The notes under the pieces were generated by a model that was given only the letters and a program-made list of their open reading frames with translations, was not told the DNA's origin and did not search any database. Of a stretch of 35,374 nucleotides of DNA, positions 1 to 8,298 are shown in pieces. How positions within the stretch are numbered: the first letter of the stretch is position 1; every line of letters starts with the position of its first letter. The DNA is from GCA-2725625 sp964574215 (lineage in GTDB: Bacteria > Pseudomonadota > Alphaproteobacteria > Rhodospirillales > UBA2165), in assembly GCA_964574215.1 (NCBI GenBank), contig CAZNLR010000048.1:1-35374 (forward strand), in the 5' to 3' direction. The position numbers and the translations under genes are program-made.

Positions 1-6
1 ACTGCT

Positions 7-486
7 ATGACTGATTACATCGGATTGCCAATTTCTAAGTCAATTTATAACCAATTCATCCTTCGCTCCGGAAAAGATGTCGATGTAGCTAGTTGGATAG
101 AAAATATCGTTCAAGAATTTCTGGATCGAACGTCAGACGATGCATCGATTTGGAGTGAGGAGTATGTAAGCGATCTTTGGGACGAAGATGAAACATTGAT
201 GATCTACGGCTCGCCCAGCGAAGGTTACGAATGGAAGAACCTCCTGCTTCCCAACGGAACACAAATTAAAATGACCTACAAAGATAAAACGTCGACGGCG
301 GAGGTAAGGCATCAAACAATTTACTTTGAAAATGACGAAGTTACTCCCTCTGAATTAGCTTCGCGAGTTGCTAATAATACCAGCCGAAATGCTTGGCGCG
401 ATCTCTATATTATGCGACCTGGCGATACACATTTTGAACTTGCTGCGGTTCTACGTCGCCAAACAAAAGAGGGAGAAGGTCGATGA
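7..486 (+). CDS. RAMA-like (restriction/methylase-associated) domain protein, function unknown
   Basis: The protein has 159 residues as called. The frame stays open to the first base of the window, so the true start may lie further left and no ribosome binding site can be judged. The N-terminal third is acidic and alpha-helical in character. Residues about 80-150 (LPNGTQIKMTYKDK, then SELASRVANNTSRNAWRD) have the layout of the small RAMA / DUF2924-like domains: a short beta strand with a GT turn, a basic strand, then an S-x-x-A helix and an N-A-W segment. These domains often accompany restriction or modification genes. The stop overlaps the next start by four bases (ATGA), so the two genes are translationally coupled. 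The giant restriction-modification gene is about 460 bases away on the other strand. Function is unknown; a DNA-binding or modification-reading accessory role is inference only. Confidence 0.6.
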   Translation: MTDYIGLPISKSIYNQFILRSGKDVDVASWIENIVQEFLDRTSDDASIWSEEYVSDLWDEDETLMIYGSPSEGYEWKNLLLPNGTQIKMTYKDKTSTAEVRHQTIYFENDEVTPSELASRVANNTSRNAWRDLYIMRPGDTHFELAAVLRRQTKEGEGR

Positions 487-755
487 TTGATCTAATTCTT
501 ACCCATCACATCCGAAAACGTACTCAACAACGTGGAGGTCAATCGGGTGATCACGACCTCATACATAAAATCGGAACAAATGTTCCAGGTGGTGTACTCC
601 TGAGAACACGTGATGTACAAGAGTTTGAACATCAGGCTAAAAGAATACTAAGCAGACTTCGAAAACTGGAAGGAAAATTTATTGCCACTAGCGGGAATGT
701 AGCAAAAACAACCTATCGAGCTACAAAGAAACAGCAAAAACGTATGTTAAGGTAG
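483..755 (+). CDS. small basic protein of an uncharacterised family, DUF4258-like N-terminus
   Basis: The protein has 90 residues and is strongly basic. It starts with an ATG preceded by a purine-rich site (GAGGGAGAAGG) and overlapping the upstream stop. The N-terminus reads H-x-x-K-R-T-Q-Q-R-G-G, the layout H-A-x-x-R-x-x-Q-R-G seen in DUF4258 and BrnT-like toxins. It is followed by GGVLLRTRDV, a helical Lys/Arg-rich middle, and a C-terminus TTYRATKKQQKRMLR. I recall small uncharacterised bacterial proteins with the same order (HA..RxQQRG, ylLR..DV, K..i..LerlrG, T.YR...QKR..R), but I cannot name a function. Being second in a coupled pair with a RAMA-like protein, it could be a nucleic-acid-binding partner or a toxin-like protein. 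This is inference. Confidence 0.55.
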   Translation: MIDLILTHHIRKRTQQRGGQSGDHDLIHKIGTNVPGGVLLRTRDVQEFEHQAKRILSRLRKLEGKFIATSGNVAKTTYRATKKQQKRMLR

Positions 756-791
756 CTCCCATTAAAGGAAATCGTTCACTAGAAACTAGTC

Positions 792-824
792 GCTTTCAAA
801 GTTCTAGTTGAAAGCTTATTTACT
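792..824 (+). terminator. candidate terminator hairpin after the left-end gene pair
   Basis: An inverted repeat with 8-base arms, GCTTTCAA (792-799) and TTGAAAGC (808-815), encloses an 8-base loop. It is followed by the T-rich stretch TTATTTACT and lies 36 bases after the stop of the small basic protein. The T tract is imperfect, so termination efficiency is uncertain. Confidence 0.5.
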
Positions 825-941
825 AACAATAAGTCACAAAGTTTATCCAAAACTGTATTCATCGTGGCCATCTCTCGGTTGATCATTTTATCGCTTATTT
901 ATCTAGAAATATCTGTTGTTTACTATTTTAAATTTTTTCAA

Positions 942-3900
942 TTAATCAATATCCAGCGTTGGTAACGACTTAACAATTTTCATCGTTTCCAATGATACCG
1001 TGATAACACGCTGGAACAGTTCAAGCGGATATGCTGGGTTTTTCATCGTTTCATTGGCATAGTCGTTTGCATCATTCGTTATGCCACTTGCCTTGTCGGT
1101 TTTTTCGACCTGCCGTTCCATCACCCATTCAAGTGCGGGTTTGCCATTGACCACATACTCGTAGGCTTCTAACGGTATGTTCTCCATCGTGATATTGGAA
1201 TTGTAGATAACCGTGGTCTTATCTTGGTTTCCACGCTTTCCATCAAACCTCATCTTTTTGACCCGATAAAACTCTTGTGGATCAGGTATATGAGCCAGCT
1301 TTAAATCACCTTCCTTTATGGTGACTGGATACGGATCAACACTTTCATAGTTCACATGCAGATCGCCAAGTTTGCGACCAGCTTCTGAAAACGCCATGAA
1401 GTCCTCAAATTTCTTCACAGCAGGAATTCGTGGCAGTTCCTTTGAGAGGTTGTTTTGGAAGCGTTCGCGATATTCAAGTGAATGGAGAAGACCATAGATG
1501 TAATAGAATAGTTCTTCTCTGGAAATGGGTTGCCCTGAATACGCGGCAATAAAATGGGCGATTCCATCTGCTGTAATTGAATCTCTTGCTAACAGATTAT
1601 CTGATGACCCCTGTGAGGCAAACAAGCCTTCACCTGCCTCATCTTGATCATATAGGCGAAGAGGAAAGCTCTGCCCATTATCCATGCATTGCAGATCGCT
1701 AACATGATCAATCATGAGTGTGCTAACGCCGCTTCTGGCTCCAGTTCCACTTACAGCGATCACTTGGTTCTGAGTATCTGCATCAGGGAATATTTTTGAA
1801 TTTTGATATTGAACCTCATTCAGCCCACTATCGTAATATATAAAAGCTTTTGTGAAAGGACGATAAACGACAACCCTTACAGCCTCCTCTTTGTAATCTA
1901 AGGGCTGTTTTTTCTTCGCCCTTGACAGTAGACCCCTCGACCAACTTATTTTTTTTGGGTTTTTATCAACAAGAGATTTTACTTCTGACTGACTTAATCC
2001 ATCGCCTATTTTGTCAATTTGCGAGTTAAAGTTCTGTATCGTGAACCTAATATTTTTTTCTAGCGTTGATTTTGAGAAATTATAGCACCAAGCATCCCTG
2101 TTGGTTACAACACCACTTGTATAATTTCTGAATATAAATTCCTTCTCTGTTCGTTTTTTATCTCCTATTACAATAAATTTGGAAAAAACTTTTTCGCCTT
2201 GGTTTATCCAGTCAAATTCATCATCCGGAGAAATCTTAGTGAACCTATTTTTCAACACCATATTCTGAACGCTTCTAAATTCAGTCAAATAGCTCAATTT
2301 TTCTCTTCTGGATTTTCCATCTCCTATATCAAAATATAAAATTCCTGTTTTTTGGGGTCTTTTATTTTTAACCATTATGGTTAAAGAAATTGTGGTCATG
2401 CTCCCGCTGCCAAATACATTTTCACCTTCTTTAGACAGTCCTTTAGAGAGCATATTCTTTCTTATATCTCCACGTAAATTGAGTATAAAAATGCTCGAGA
2501 ACTCCTTCTCGAGATAATGCCTCATTCCATCAGCAAATTTCCTATCTATCCAAGCACCACCTGTTACAAATCCGATTACACCTTCATCTTTGACCCGATC
2601 AGAAGCCCACCTAAAAGCCCTGATATAACTGTCATACAGCCCAACCTGTCTTGTTGACAAAGAGGCTGCTGCATAAGTATCTGATATTCGTTTATCGAGA
2701 TTCGGGTAATTTATGTTTGCAGCATTATCGTTTTCCGATTTTTGACCAATTGAATAGGGGGGGTTCCCTATTACAACTGTAATATCCCGTTCTTTCTGTG
2801 CCGTTCTACGGTTAGAGTTGTCAGGCAGCAAGTTGGCAATCATGTCCTTTTCTTGTTCGTAAAGCTGAAAGGTGTCCGTCAACACCATGCCATTGAACGG
2901 CTGATATTGATTCTCTTTGATAATGTCTTGGTAAACGGCTTCCACATTGATACAGGCAATGTAGTAAGCTAGCAGAACGATTTCATTCGCGTGGATTTCA
3001 TTCTTGTATTTGTAGGATAGGTCTTCTTTTGAAATAAGACCTGATTGCATCAGACGGGTGATGAAGGTGCCTGTGCCCGTGAACGGGTCAAGGATATGGA
3101 CATCCCTGCTTCCAAGAGTCTTCCCAAATTCGTCCTGCAGAACATCGTTTACGGAATTTATGATGAAATCCACGACCTCAACAGGCGTGTAAACGATACC
3201 CAGTTTTTGGGTCATAGTCGGGAATGCGTTTCGGAAAAACCGATCATACAATTCCAACACCAAGGTCTGACGACCAGTGGAAGTGATAATGTCAGCCGCA
3301 CGCCTACGAACGCTCTCGTAAAACTTATGCAGGGTGTCGGACTCATTCTCTACGTTGTGGTCATAGAGTTGCCCCAGAACGGTTTCCATAGCCTTGGACA
3401 CAGCGTTTTCGGAAGTGAAATAATGACCTTGGAATAGCGTGTCAAAGACTGGTTTTGTAATGAGGTGCTGTGCGAGCATCTCAACTGCATCTGTTTCACT
3501 GATTTCTGGGTTTAGGTCATCACGGATTTCTTCAACAAAATCCAAAAATGCTTTTCGTTCTGGCGTTCCAGAATTTAAAACAATGGCGTTGATTCGAGTG
3601 ATGTGTTGCTTGGCTATATCAGCAATATCACTCGCCCAATTTTCCCAGTAGTCACGGGTGCCGCATTTTTCAACGATCCTGGCTTTTATTGCAGCCGACA
3701 GATCATCAAGAACGAAGGCAAGTTGCTCTTCTTCGGGTTCGTCGGTGGCTAACGCTTCACCTTCGCCTAAAACACTTTCTTCTTCATCCTCCTTCGGTTT
3801 AGGCTTCGGCTTAACATCTTCAACCACGGCGGTGGTGGCTTCTAGTTCTTCATTCGCACCAACGCCGACAATTTCCAAACGGTCTGAAACGTCTTCACCC

Positions 3901-5837
3901 AACCCAATGCGATTGATCGTGCTATCGAATCGTTCGTCATGGGCTCTCAGGGCATTCAATATTTGCCATACGACCTTGTATTTTTCATTATCATTGAGTG
4001 CTTTTTCAGGCGACACACCAGGAGCAACAGTGATTGGCAAAATCACATATCCGAGGTCTTTACCATCAGCACGACGCATAACCCGACCCACGGATTGGAC
4101 AACATCAATCTGGCTTTTCCGTGGGTGCAAAAACATGATGGCGTCCAGTGCAGGAACATCCACACCTTCCGATAAACAACGGGCGTTAGTAAGAACACGG
4201 CAGACATTTTCTTCCGTGTCATCTTTCAGCCAATTTAGACGCTCGTTGCGTTGCTCTGCGTTGAAAGTGCCATCAACATGTTCAAGTTCAACTTCCAAAT
4301 CGGTCTTATACTGGTCTTCAATGTCCTCGTTCTCAACATACTCATTGACAACTGTCATGAACTCCTCGGAAAACATCTTGGAAAGTGAAATGTTCTGGCA
4401 AAAAGCCAAGGCTCGCTTCATCGGGGGAAGCAACCCTTCATCATCTTCATTCTGACCGTCCTTAAAACCGACCTTAGCCAACGCCTTGTAGCAACCTATC
4501 ATTTTGGTGGCGTCATCAAGTTTCAGTTCTGCACCCTCTGTTAAGGCACGGTGAGCGCGATCAGCAACGAGCCCCTCATCAATCGCCAGGACAACAACCT
4601 TGTAATCTGTCAAAAGGTTGTTTTCTACAGCCCAACCAAAACCACGGTAAAAGAGGACTTCCCCGAATGTCTCTTTGTCATCCATCGAAGCAAGGGCGAC
4701 CTCTCCTTCTTCGGCTTTTTTCTTAGCAACTTCACCAAAAATCCTTGGCGTCGCAGTCATATAAAGCCGCTTTTTACCCTTCACGTTGTCGTTGCTATGG
4801 ATGCGAACGAAGTTGGATTCATCATCGCCAACAATAGTCGCTCCTGTGGTCCGGTGTGCTTCGTCACAGATGATTAAATCGAATTCATCCATGCCATGCT
4901 CAAACTGTGCCGATGAAATGACATCGATCGATTGGTAGGTGGAAAACACCACTGTTATCTTTTCGGCATCAGATTTGCTAACTTGACTAGCAAGTTTATT
5001 CGCGTCAGTGGTGGCAGGAAATGCTAGGTCATTTAGGCTTACTTCGATGACATCATCAGAACTGCTTCGCTTTCCGACCTTCACATCAGAACAAGCTGAG
5101 AAAGCAGTGAAATCATGTACAGCATCATTTTTCCATTCTCGAACTGTCTGGGACATCAGAGCAAGGGAAGGAACCATGTAGAGAACCTTCTTTCCTGATC
5201 CCGCTTGGTCTTCAGCAATTTTCAAAGCGGTATAGGTTTTACCTGTGCCGCAAGCCATAATGATTTTGCCACGGTCATCTTCCGCCAAACCTTCCCTGAC
5301 TTCGTTGATGGCTTTAACCTGGTGATCTCTAGGAGACTTTTGCGAATGAAGTCGGACACGATCTTCGCGAATATAGGTCAGCCAATCAATTCGACTTTGC
5401 TCTAATTCGGATAGATGGACGCGAATATAGTCTTGGGTAAGATTGTCAAAAACGGTTTGAGCGTTCTTACCAATGGATTGGGTAGAGGTATCAAGAAGAA
5501 GTAAGCGGTTAAAATCTTTCGTGGAAGCCGCAGAAATGAAGGAATCCAGGTCTTCCTTAGTTATCATATGATCTGGTTGATAAAACTTGCACTGAATTGC
5601 ACAGTAGCCTTCTTCATCACGAAGTTTGGCTACTAAATCAATGCCAATATCTTTGTTGCTATATTCTTTTCTGTCCTTAGCCCAATCAGAATATTCCCAA
5701 ACTTGCGAATATTGCTGGGCTTGTGTTGCATCATTTTCCAGGAAGACCTTGCATAGTTTCTCGAAGGCAGTGCCCATTTCTGTGGTGTTTGAAGCCCGTT
5801 CTCGGATTATTCCTAAGGTTTTTTGTAAAGACGACAT
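942..5837 (-). CDS. Type ISP single-polypeptide restriction-modification enzyme (LlaGI-like)
   Basis: The protein has 1631 residues from the ATG at 5837, which sits one base after GGGGAG. A longer frame reaches 5912 but its extra 25 residues have no support. The domain order fits the LlaGI/LlaBIII family (about 1,570-1,600 residues). First is an Mrr-like PD-(D/E)XK nuclease with D63-I-G-I-D67 and Q82-C-K84. Next is a superfamily 2 translocase with Walker A CGTGKT near 196-201, DEAH 325-328, TATPR near 361-365 and QSVGRVMRR 581-589. A charged linker near 675-690 (KPKPKPKEDEEE) follows, then a gamma-class adenine methyltransferase with DPFTGTGTF 917-925 and NPPY 1025-1028. The C-terminal region should be the target-recognition domain. 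Such enzymes methylate one strand of an asymmetric site and cut after head-to-head translocation. All catalytic motifs are present and the frame is intact. The C-terminal third is AT-rich relative to the rest, as often seen where specificity domains are exchanged. The target sequence cannot be read from the gene. Confidence 0.92.
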   Translation of the reverse strand: MSSLQKTLGIIRERASNTTEMGTAFEKLCKVFLENDATQAQQYSQVWEYSDWAKDRKEYSNKDIGIDLVAKLRDEEGYCAIQCKFYQPDHMITKEDLDSFISAASTKDFNRLLLLDTSTQSIGKNAQTVFDNLTQDYIRVHLSELEQSRIDWLTYIREDRVRLHSQKSPRDHQVKAINEVREGLAEDDRGKIIMACGTGKTYTALKIAEDQAGSGKKVLYMVPSLALMSQTVREWKNDAVHDFTAFSACSDVKVGKRSSSDDVIEVSLNDLAFPATTDANKLASQVSKSDAEKITVVFSTYQSIDVISSAQFEHGMDEFDLIICDEAHRTTGATIVGDDESNFVRIHSNDNVKGKKRLYMTATPRIFGEVAKKKAEEGEVALASMDDKETFGEVLFYRGFGWAVENNLLTDYKVVVLAIDEGLVADRAHRALTEGAELKLDDATKMIGCYKALAKVGFKDGQNEDDEGLLPPMKRALAFCQNISLSKMFSEEFMTVVNEYVENEDIEDQYKTDLEVELEHVDGTFNAEQRNERLNWLKDDTEENVCRVLTNARCLSEGVDVPALDAIMFLHPRKSQIDVVQSVGRVMRRADGKDLGYVILPITVAPGVSPEKALNDNEKYKVVWQILNALRAHDERFDSTINRIGLGEDVSDRLEIVGVGANEELEATTAVVEDVKPKPKPKEDEEESVLGEGEALATDEPEEEQLAFVLDDLSAAIKARIVEKCGTRDYWENWASDIADIAKQHITRINAIVLNSGTPERKAFLDFVEEIRDDLNPEISETDAVEMLAQHLITKPVFDTLFQGHYFTSENAVSKAMETVLGQLYDHNVENESDTLHKFYESVRRRAADIITSTGRQTLVLELYDRFFRNAFPTMTQKLGIVYTPVEVVDFIINSVNDVLQDEFGKTLGSRDVHILDPFTGTGTFITRLMQSGLISKEDLSYKYKNEIHANEIVLLAYYIACINVEAVYQDIIKENQYQPFNGMVLTDTFQLYEQEKDMIANLLPDNSNRRTAQKERDITVVIGNPPYSIGQKSENDNAANINYPNLDKRISDTYAAASLSTRQVGLYDSYIRAFRWASDRVKDEGVIGFVTGGAWIDRKFADGMRHYLEKEFSSIFILNLRGDIRKNMLSKGLSKEGENVFGSGSMTTISLTIMVKNKRPQKTGILYFDIGDGKSRREKLSYLTEFRSVQNMVLKNRFTKISPDDEFDWINQGEKVFSKFIVIGDKKRTEKEFIFRNYTSGVVTNRDAWCYNFSKSTLEKNIRFTIQNFNSQIDKIGDGLSQSEVKSLVDKNPKKISWSRGLLSRAKKKQPLDYKEEAVRVVVYRPFTKAFIYYDSGLNEVQYQNSKIFPDADTQNQVIAVSGTGARSGVSTLMIDHVSDLQCMDNGQSFPLRLYDQDEAGEGLFASQGSSDNLLARDSITADGIAHFIAAYSGQPISREELFYYIYGLLHSLEYRERFQNNLSKELPRIPAVKKFEDFMAFSEAGRKLGDLHVNYESVDPYPVTIKEGDLKLAHIPDPQEFYRVKKMRFDGKRGNQDKTTVIYNSNITMENIPLEAYEYVVNGKPALEWVMERQVEKTDKASGITNDANDYANETMKNPAYPLELFQRVITVSLETMKIVKSLPTLDID

Positions 5838-6147
5838 ACTCCCCACCCTGGTGCAACTTATGATTAATAAAGTAATTTTGTTTAATAGTATCAGATAGAA
5901 TCTATTGGGCAATCTGCTAGACTGTCTATTACAAACGGAAGTATTTTAGCTCAGTTTTAAATTTTCTGAATGATGAAAGGAGTTGCGCAGGAGCCTGGCC
6001 GAAAACCCAAAATAAAAGATGCATTTATCGAGGTTCAGCAACTCTTGTTTCAGTGAGGCCCTGGTATAAGTGACTTAATTTCGATTTGGTTAGGTTCCAA
6101 CCGAGTTGTTGGAAAATCCGAATTGGTGATACTATTACTGAAAGCAA
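5838..6147. other. intergenic region between the restriction enzyme and the lipoprotein gene
   Basis: This is about 310 bases without a convincing gene. The left part is AT-rich and must hold the minus-strand promoter of the restriction-modification gene. A small perfect palindrome, ATAGAATCTAT, lies at 5895-5905 about 60 bases upstream of that start and could be an operator, with low confidence. The right part (about 5980-6147) is more GC-rich; I see no RNA gene or strong hairpin in it. Confidence 0.4.
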
Positions 6148-6528
6148 GTGGGGGCGCGAAAATTGAACAGATCGATCTTCATCTTCCTATCCTTCCTCCT
6201 TGCCGCCTGTGCGACGCCCCAAGTTGATCAGAGCGCAGCGGATTTCGAACAAAATAAATACCAAGCCGATCTGAACGAATGCCGGGGCGGCACGATAGTC
6301 GAAGCGTCAGCCGTCACTATCGGCACCGCTGCGTTCGGCTCGTTAATGGGTGTCGTGCACGGTCTGCCCGCTGGCGCGTTGGCTGGTGATAGCGCCGAAG
6401 GCGTGGTGATTGGCGCTGCCGTAGGCGGTGTCTTGGGTTTTGGTTACGGGGCCACCAAGGCGCTAAAGGAGCATGAAGGCGATATAGCCGGATGTTTGCG
6501 TGGTAAGGGATACGAACTACTGGGATAA
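6148..6528 (+). CDS. glycine-zipper lipoprotein
   Basis: The protein has 126 residues from a GTG start; a TTG at 6163 giving a shorter N-terminus is equally possible. It has a basic n-region, a hydrophobic stretch IFIFLSFLLAA, and a lipobox ending in Cys21 (LLAAC), so export and lipidation are expected. Residues about 50-105 are rich in Gly and Ala with G-x-x-x-G spacing (GAAVGGVLGFGYGA), typical of the outer-membrane-associated glycine-zipper families of Proteobacteria. Two further cysteines (C45 in NECRGG and C117 in GCLRGKGY) may pair. Base composition is higher in GC than the flanking island genes, so this may be a separately acquired or host-derived piece. Role unknown. Confidence 0.7.
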   Translation: MGARKLNRSIFIFLSFLLAACATPQVDQSAADFEQNKYQADLNECRGGTIVEASAVTIGTAAFGSLMGVVHGLPAGALAGDSAEGVVIGAAVGGVLGFGYGATKALKEHEGDIAGCLRGKGYELLG

Positions 6529-6532
6529 GAGA

Positions 6533-7399
6533 ATGTTGGTGCCAAGAGTTGTAAGCTTAAATCAAATATACAATCGAGAGGAAGATTTCAGCGCAGACCT
6601 TGCCGAAAATCTCTCCAATCTGAACGTCGGGAATTTTGAAGAAGGAGAAACAGAAGCTCCTGTGGGGACGCGGCGAGCAGATATTTTTGCAGAGGGAGAT
6701 GACGGAATTCTCGTTGTCGAATGCCAATTTGGCAAAGCCGATTGGGATCATTGGGGAAGGTTGGAAGCCTACGCAAGATTAAAGGATGCGCAAGTCGCGG
6801 TACTTATCGCCGAAGATTTTGAGAACCTTATGATGACCACATGTGAATTGCGGAATGCCGACAGCACCATAGGGTGGTACTTGATAAAAGTGCAGGGTAC
6901 GGCAAATGAAGAGGTCATCTTCCAGACTGTTGAAGGTCCAAAGGTGGATATTCAAACGGAACGCTCCGGAAAAAGTATCAATGAATTTTGGACACCAATT
7001 CGCGCCGAGGGGTTATTTTCTGGAACACCGGTTCGCGAAGGTGATAGTTGGATTACTAAATCCTATCGAGGAGTTACGGTTTATCTTTTTGCACAAAAAA
7101 ATAAGATCAAAGTGCAGGTTGATTGGCCGTTGGACAGGTCGAGCGAGCGGGATGCATACATAACGAGGTTTTCAGAGTTTGAGGGCGTTCCGAGGGAAAC
7201 TGGAACCACTGCAATTATAGAAATTCCGCTTTTTGACTTTGGTTTAAATGAACAAGATAGATGGGACGAAATTCGTACACGTTTAGTTGAGGTAGGCACT
7301 GCGGCTTTTGAAATAATTTCTCAACCNNNNNNNNNNAGAAAAGTTTTTGATCCCGCTTCCCGCGGGCATGAGAGAAAAAGCAATCAGGTTAAAGAATGA
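6533..7399 (+). CDS. PD-(D/E)XK-like protein, interrupted by an assembly gap
   Basis: The frame is open from a GTG at 6500, but the ATG at 6533, just after the lipoprotein stop, is the better start. Residues 41-75 contain E41-APVGTRRAD50 followed by ILVVE63CQ65FGKADWDHWGRL. This matches the layout of the nuclease-fold N-termini of DUF4268-type proteins (D, then E-x-Q, then a conserved D-x-D/H-x-x-x-L helix). The rest, with a beta-rich centre and KIKVQVDWPLDRS, resembles the C-terminal part of that group. A run of ten N (7327-7336) lies near the 3' end. The frame after it as drawn gives an unconvincing tail, whereas another frame gives EKFLIPLPAGMREKAIRLKN and a stop at 7415. The true gap length and the true C-terminus are therefore uncertain. 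It could be a defence-associated nuclease; that is inference. Confidence 0.6.
   Translation: MLVPRVVSLNQIYNREEDFSADLAENLSNLNVGNFEEGETEAPVGTRRADIFAEGDDGILVVECQFGKADWDHWGRLEAYARLKDAQVAVLIAEDFENLMMTTCELRNADSTIGWYLIKVQGTANEEVIFQTVEGPKVDIQTERSGKSINEFWTPIRAEGLFSGTPVREGDSWITKSYRGVTVYLFAQKNKIKVQVDWPLDRSSERDAYITRFSEFEGVPRETGTTAIIEIPLFDFGLNEQDRWDEIRTRLVEVGTAAFEIISQXXXXRKVFDPASRGHERKSNQVKE
7327..7336. other. assembly gap (ten N)
   Basis: Ten undetermined bases, the usual placeholder for a gap of unknown size. It falls inside the nuclease-like gene, so its length and reading frame there cannot be trusted. Confidence 0.99.
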
Positions 7400-7749
7400 A
7401 GAGCGCTTTCGTTAAGCAGATTGAGATAATTGAAAACATGTTTGGCGAAGGAAATAGGCCAACTCCTCTTACTCCCGACGAACCCGAGGATTATCATTTC
7501 GGTTGGACTTTTGGTGAACACAATTCCGAAGAATGGCACTTAATGAACAGAGAGCCATTTTTGTTTATTTATTTAACATTCGACGCCCCTGACGAATTGC
7601 AGCTTGCTGAAATTCTTGAGGTGCTCAATTACACGAATTGGAAATCAGATTGGGGGTTTTCGGCGTGTAGGCCCCGAGAACCATCTAAGTCACCGAGGTT
7701 TGATTTAAGTCGGCGTATGCCCATGGCAAAGGCTGCTACGCCCAAATAA
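7396..7749 (+). CDS. unknown protein, apparently truncated; 3' end runs through a junction into antisense sequence
   Basis: The open frame gives 117 residues and overlaps the drawn end of the previous gene by four bases. Residues 1 to about 90 look like genuine protein: helical and acidic, with F-G-W-T-F-G-E-H-N and F-L-F-I-Y-L-T-F segments. I do not recognise the family. From residue 91 the frame reads RPREPSKSPRFDLSRRMP, low in complexity and exactly antisense to the helicase remnant on the other strand. The genuine gene therefore most likely breaks near 7666-7671, and the stop at 7749 is accidental. The break may be a real deletion or an assembly join, since a gap lies 330 bases upstream. 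Confidence 0.45.
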   Translation: MKSAFVKQIEIIENMFGEGNRPTPLTPDEPEDYHFGWTFGEHNSEEWHLMNREPFLFIYLTFDAPDELQLAEILEVLNYTNWKSDWGFSACRPREPSKSPRFDLSRRMPMAKAATPK

Positions 7750-8298
7750 GCCTCTGTCTTACCACCACCCGTCGGAAACCAAAGAAGGTCTGCAAATGCT
7801 CCAATTGGCTGGGAACGGTCTTTGTGTTTAGGATCCGTGAGGGATGGTATTGAGAGCAAGACAAAAGCTAGCTGGAACGCGCGCCAAGACCGGTTGCCAG
7901 GCTCGTCCACCTCCTTAACCTCGATTTCATCACCGCGTCTCCGGCGCCGCGCAAAGATACTTCTGACACGCTGAGTTGCCATTGCTCGATTGGCAAAACG
8001 AAATGCCTCTAGAGCATCATCATCAGACATTAAAACGTTAAGCCCTTCGCGTAAGCCCATGCGGAGGTGTGTCTTCTCCCTTCAATGCCCTAACAATTGC
8101 GGCTCGCACCACCTCATCAATTTCGGCACCTGCGTCAATGTAAATGGCGAGGTCCTCAGCCTTCCTGGAAATAAAGTAATTTTCCCGCAGGGATTCGAGA
8201 TAATTCTCCTTCAACACCTCATGATCTTCGGTAATTGATTTGGCCTGATGGAACGACCTCCTGAGTGTGTCTCTACGTTCTTCATCGCTTTCGCTCAT
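7671..8298 (-). pseudogene. N-terminal remnant of a DISARM DrmA-like helicase, frameshifted and truncated
   Basis: Two overlapping minus-strand frames together form one broken gene. The first starts with the ATG at 8298, overlapping the integrase stop by four bases, and runs 86 residues to 8038. The second picks up at about 8060 with GLREGLNVLMSDDDALEAF. It then contains the Walker A segment FPTGGGKTEAYLG and, further on, GDLDGSRG. The TGGGKTEAYLG and GDLDGSRG signatures are, to my knowledge, characteristic of DrmA of the DISARM phage-defence system and closely related DUF1998-partnered helicases of over 1,000 residues. Similarity stops sharply after GDLDGSRG, at about 7671, where unrelated plus-strand sequence begins. 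A frameshift near 8050-8075 and loss of most of the helicase mean it cannot be functional. The name DrmA is by motif, not alignment. Confidence 0.6.

Noticed and set aside
3658..4455. 265-residue plus-strand Ser-rich ORF
   Set aside because: Antisense to the Type ISP coding sequence; the Ser richness mirrors acidic codons on the real strand.
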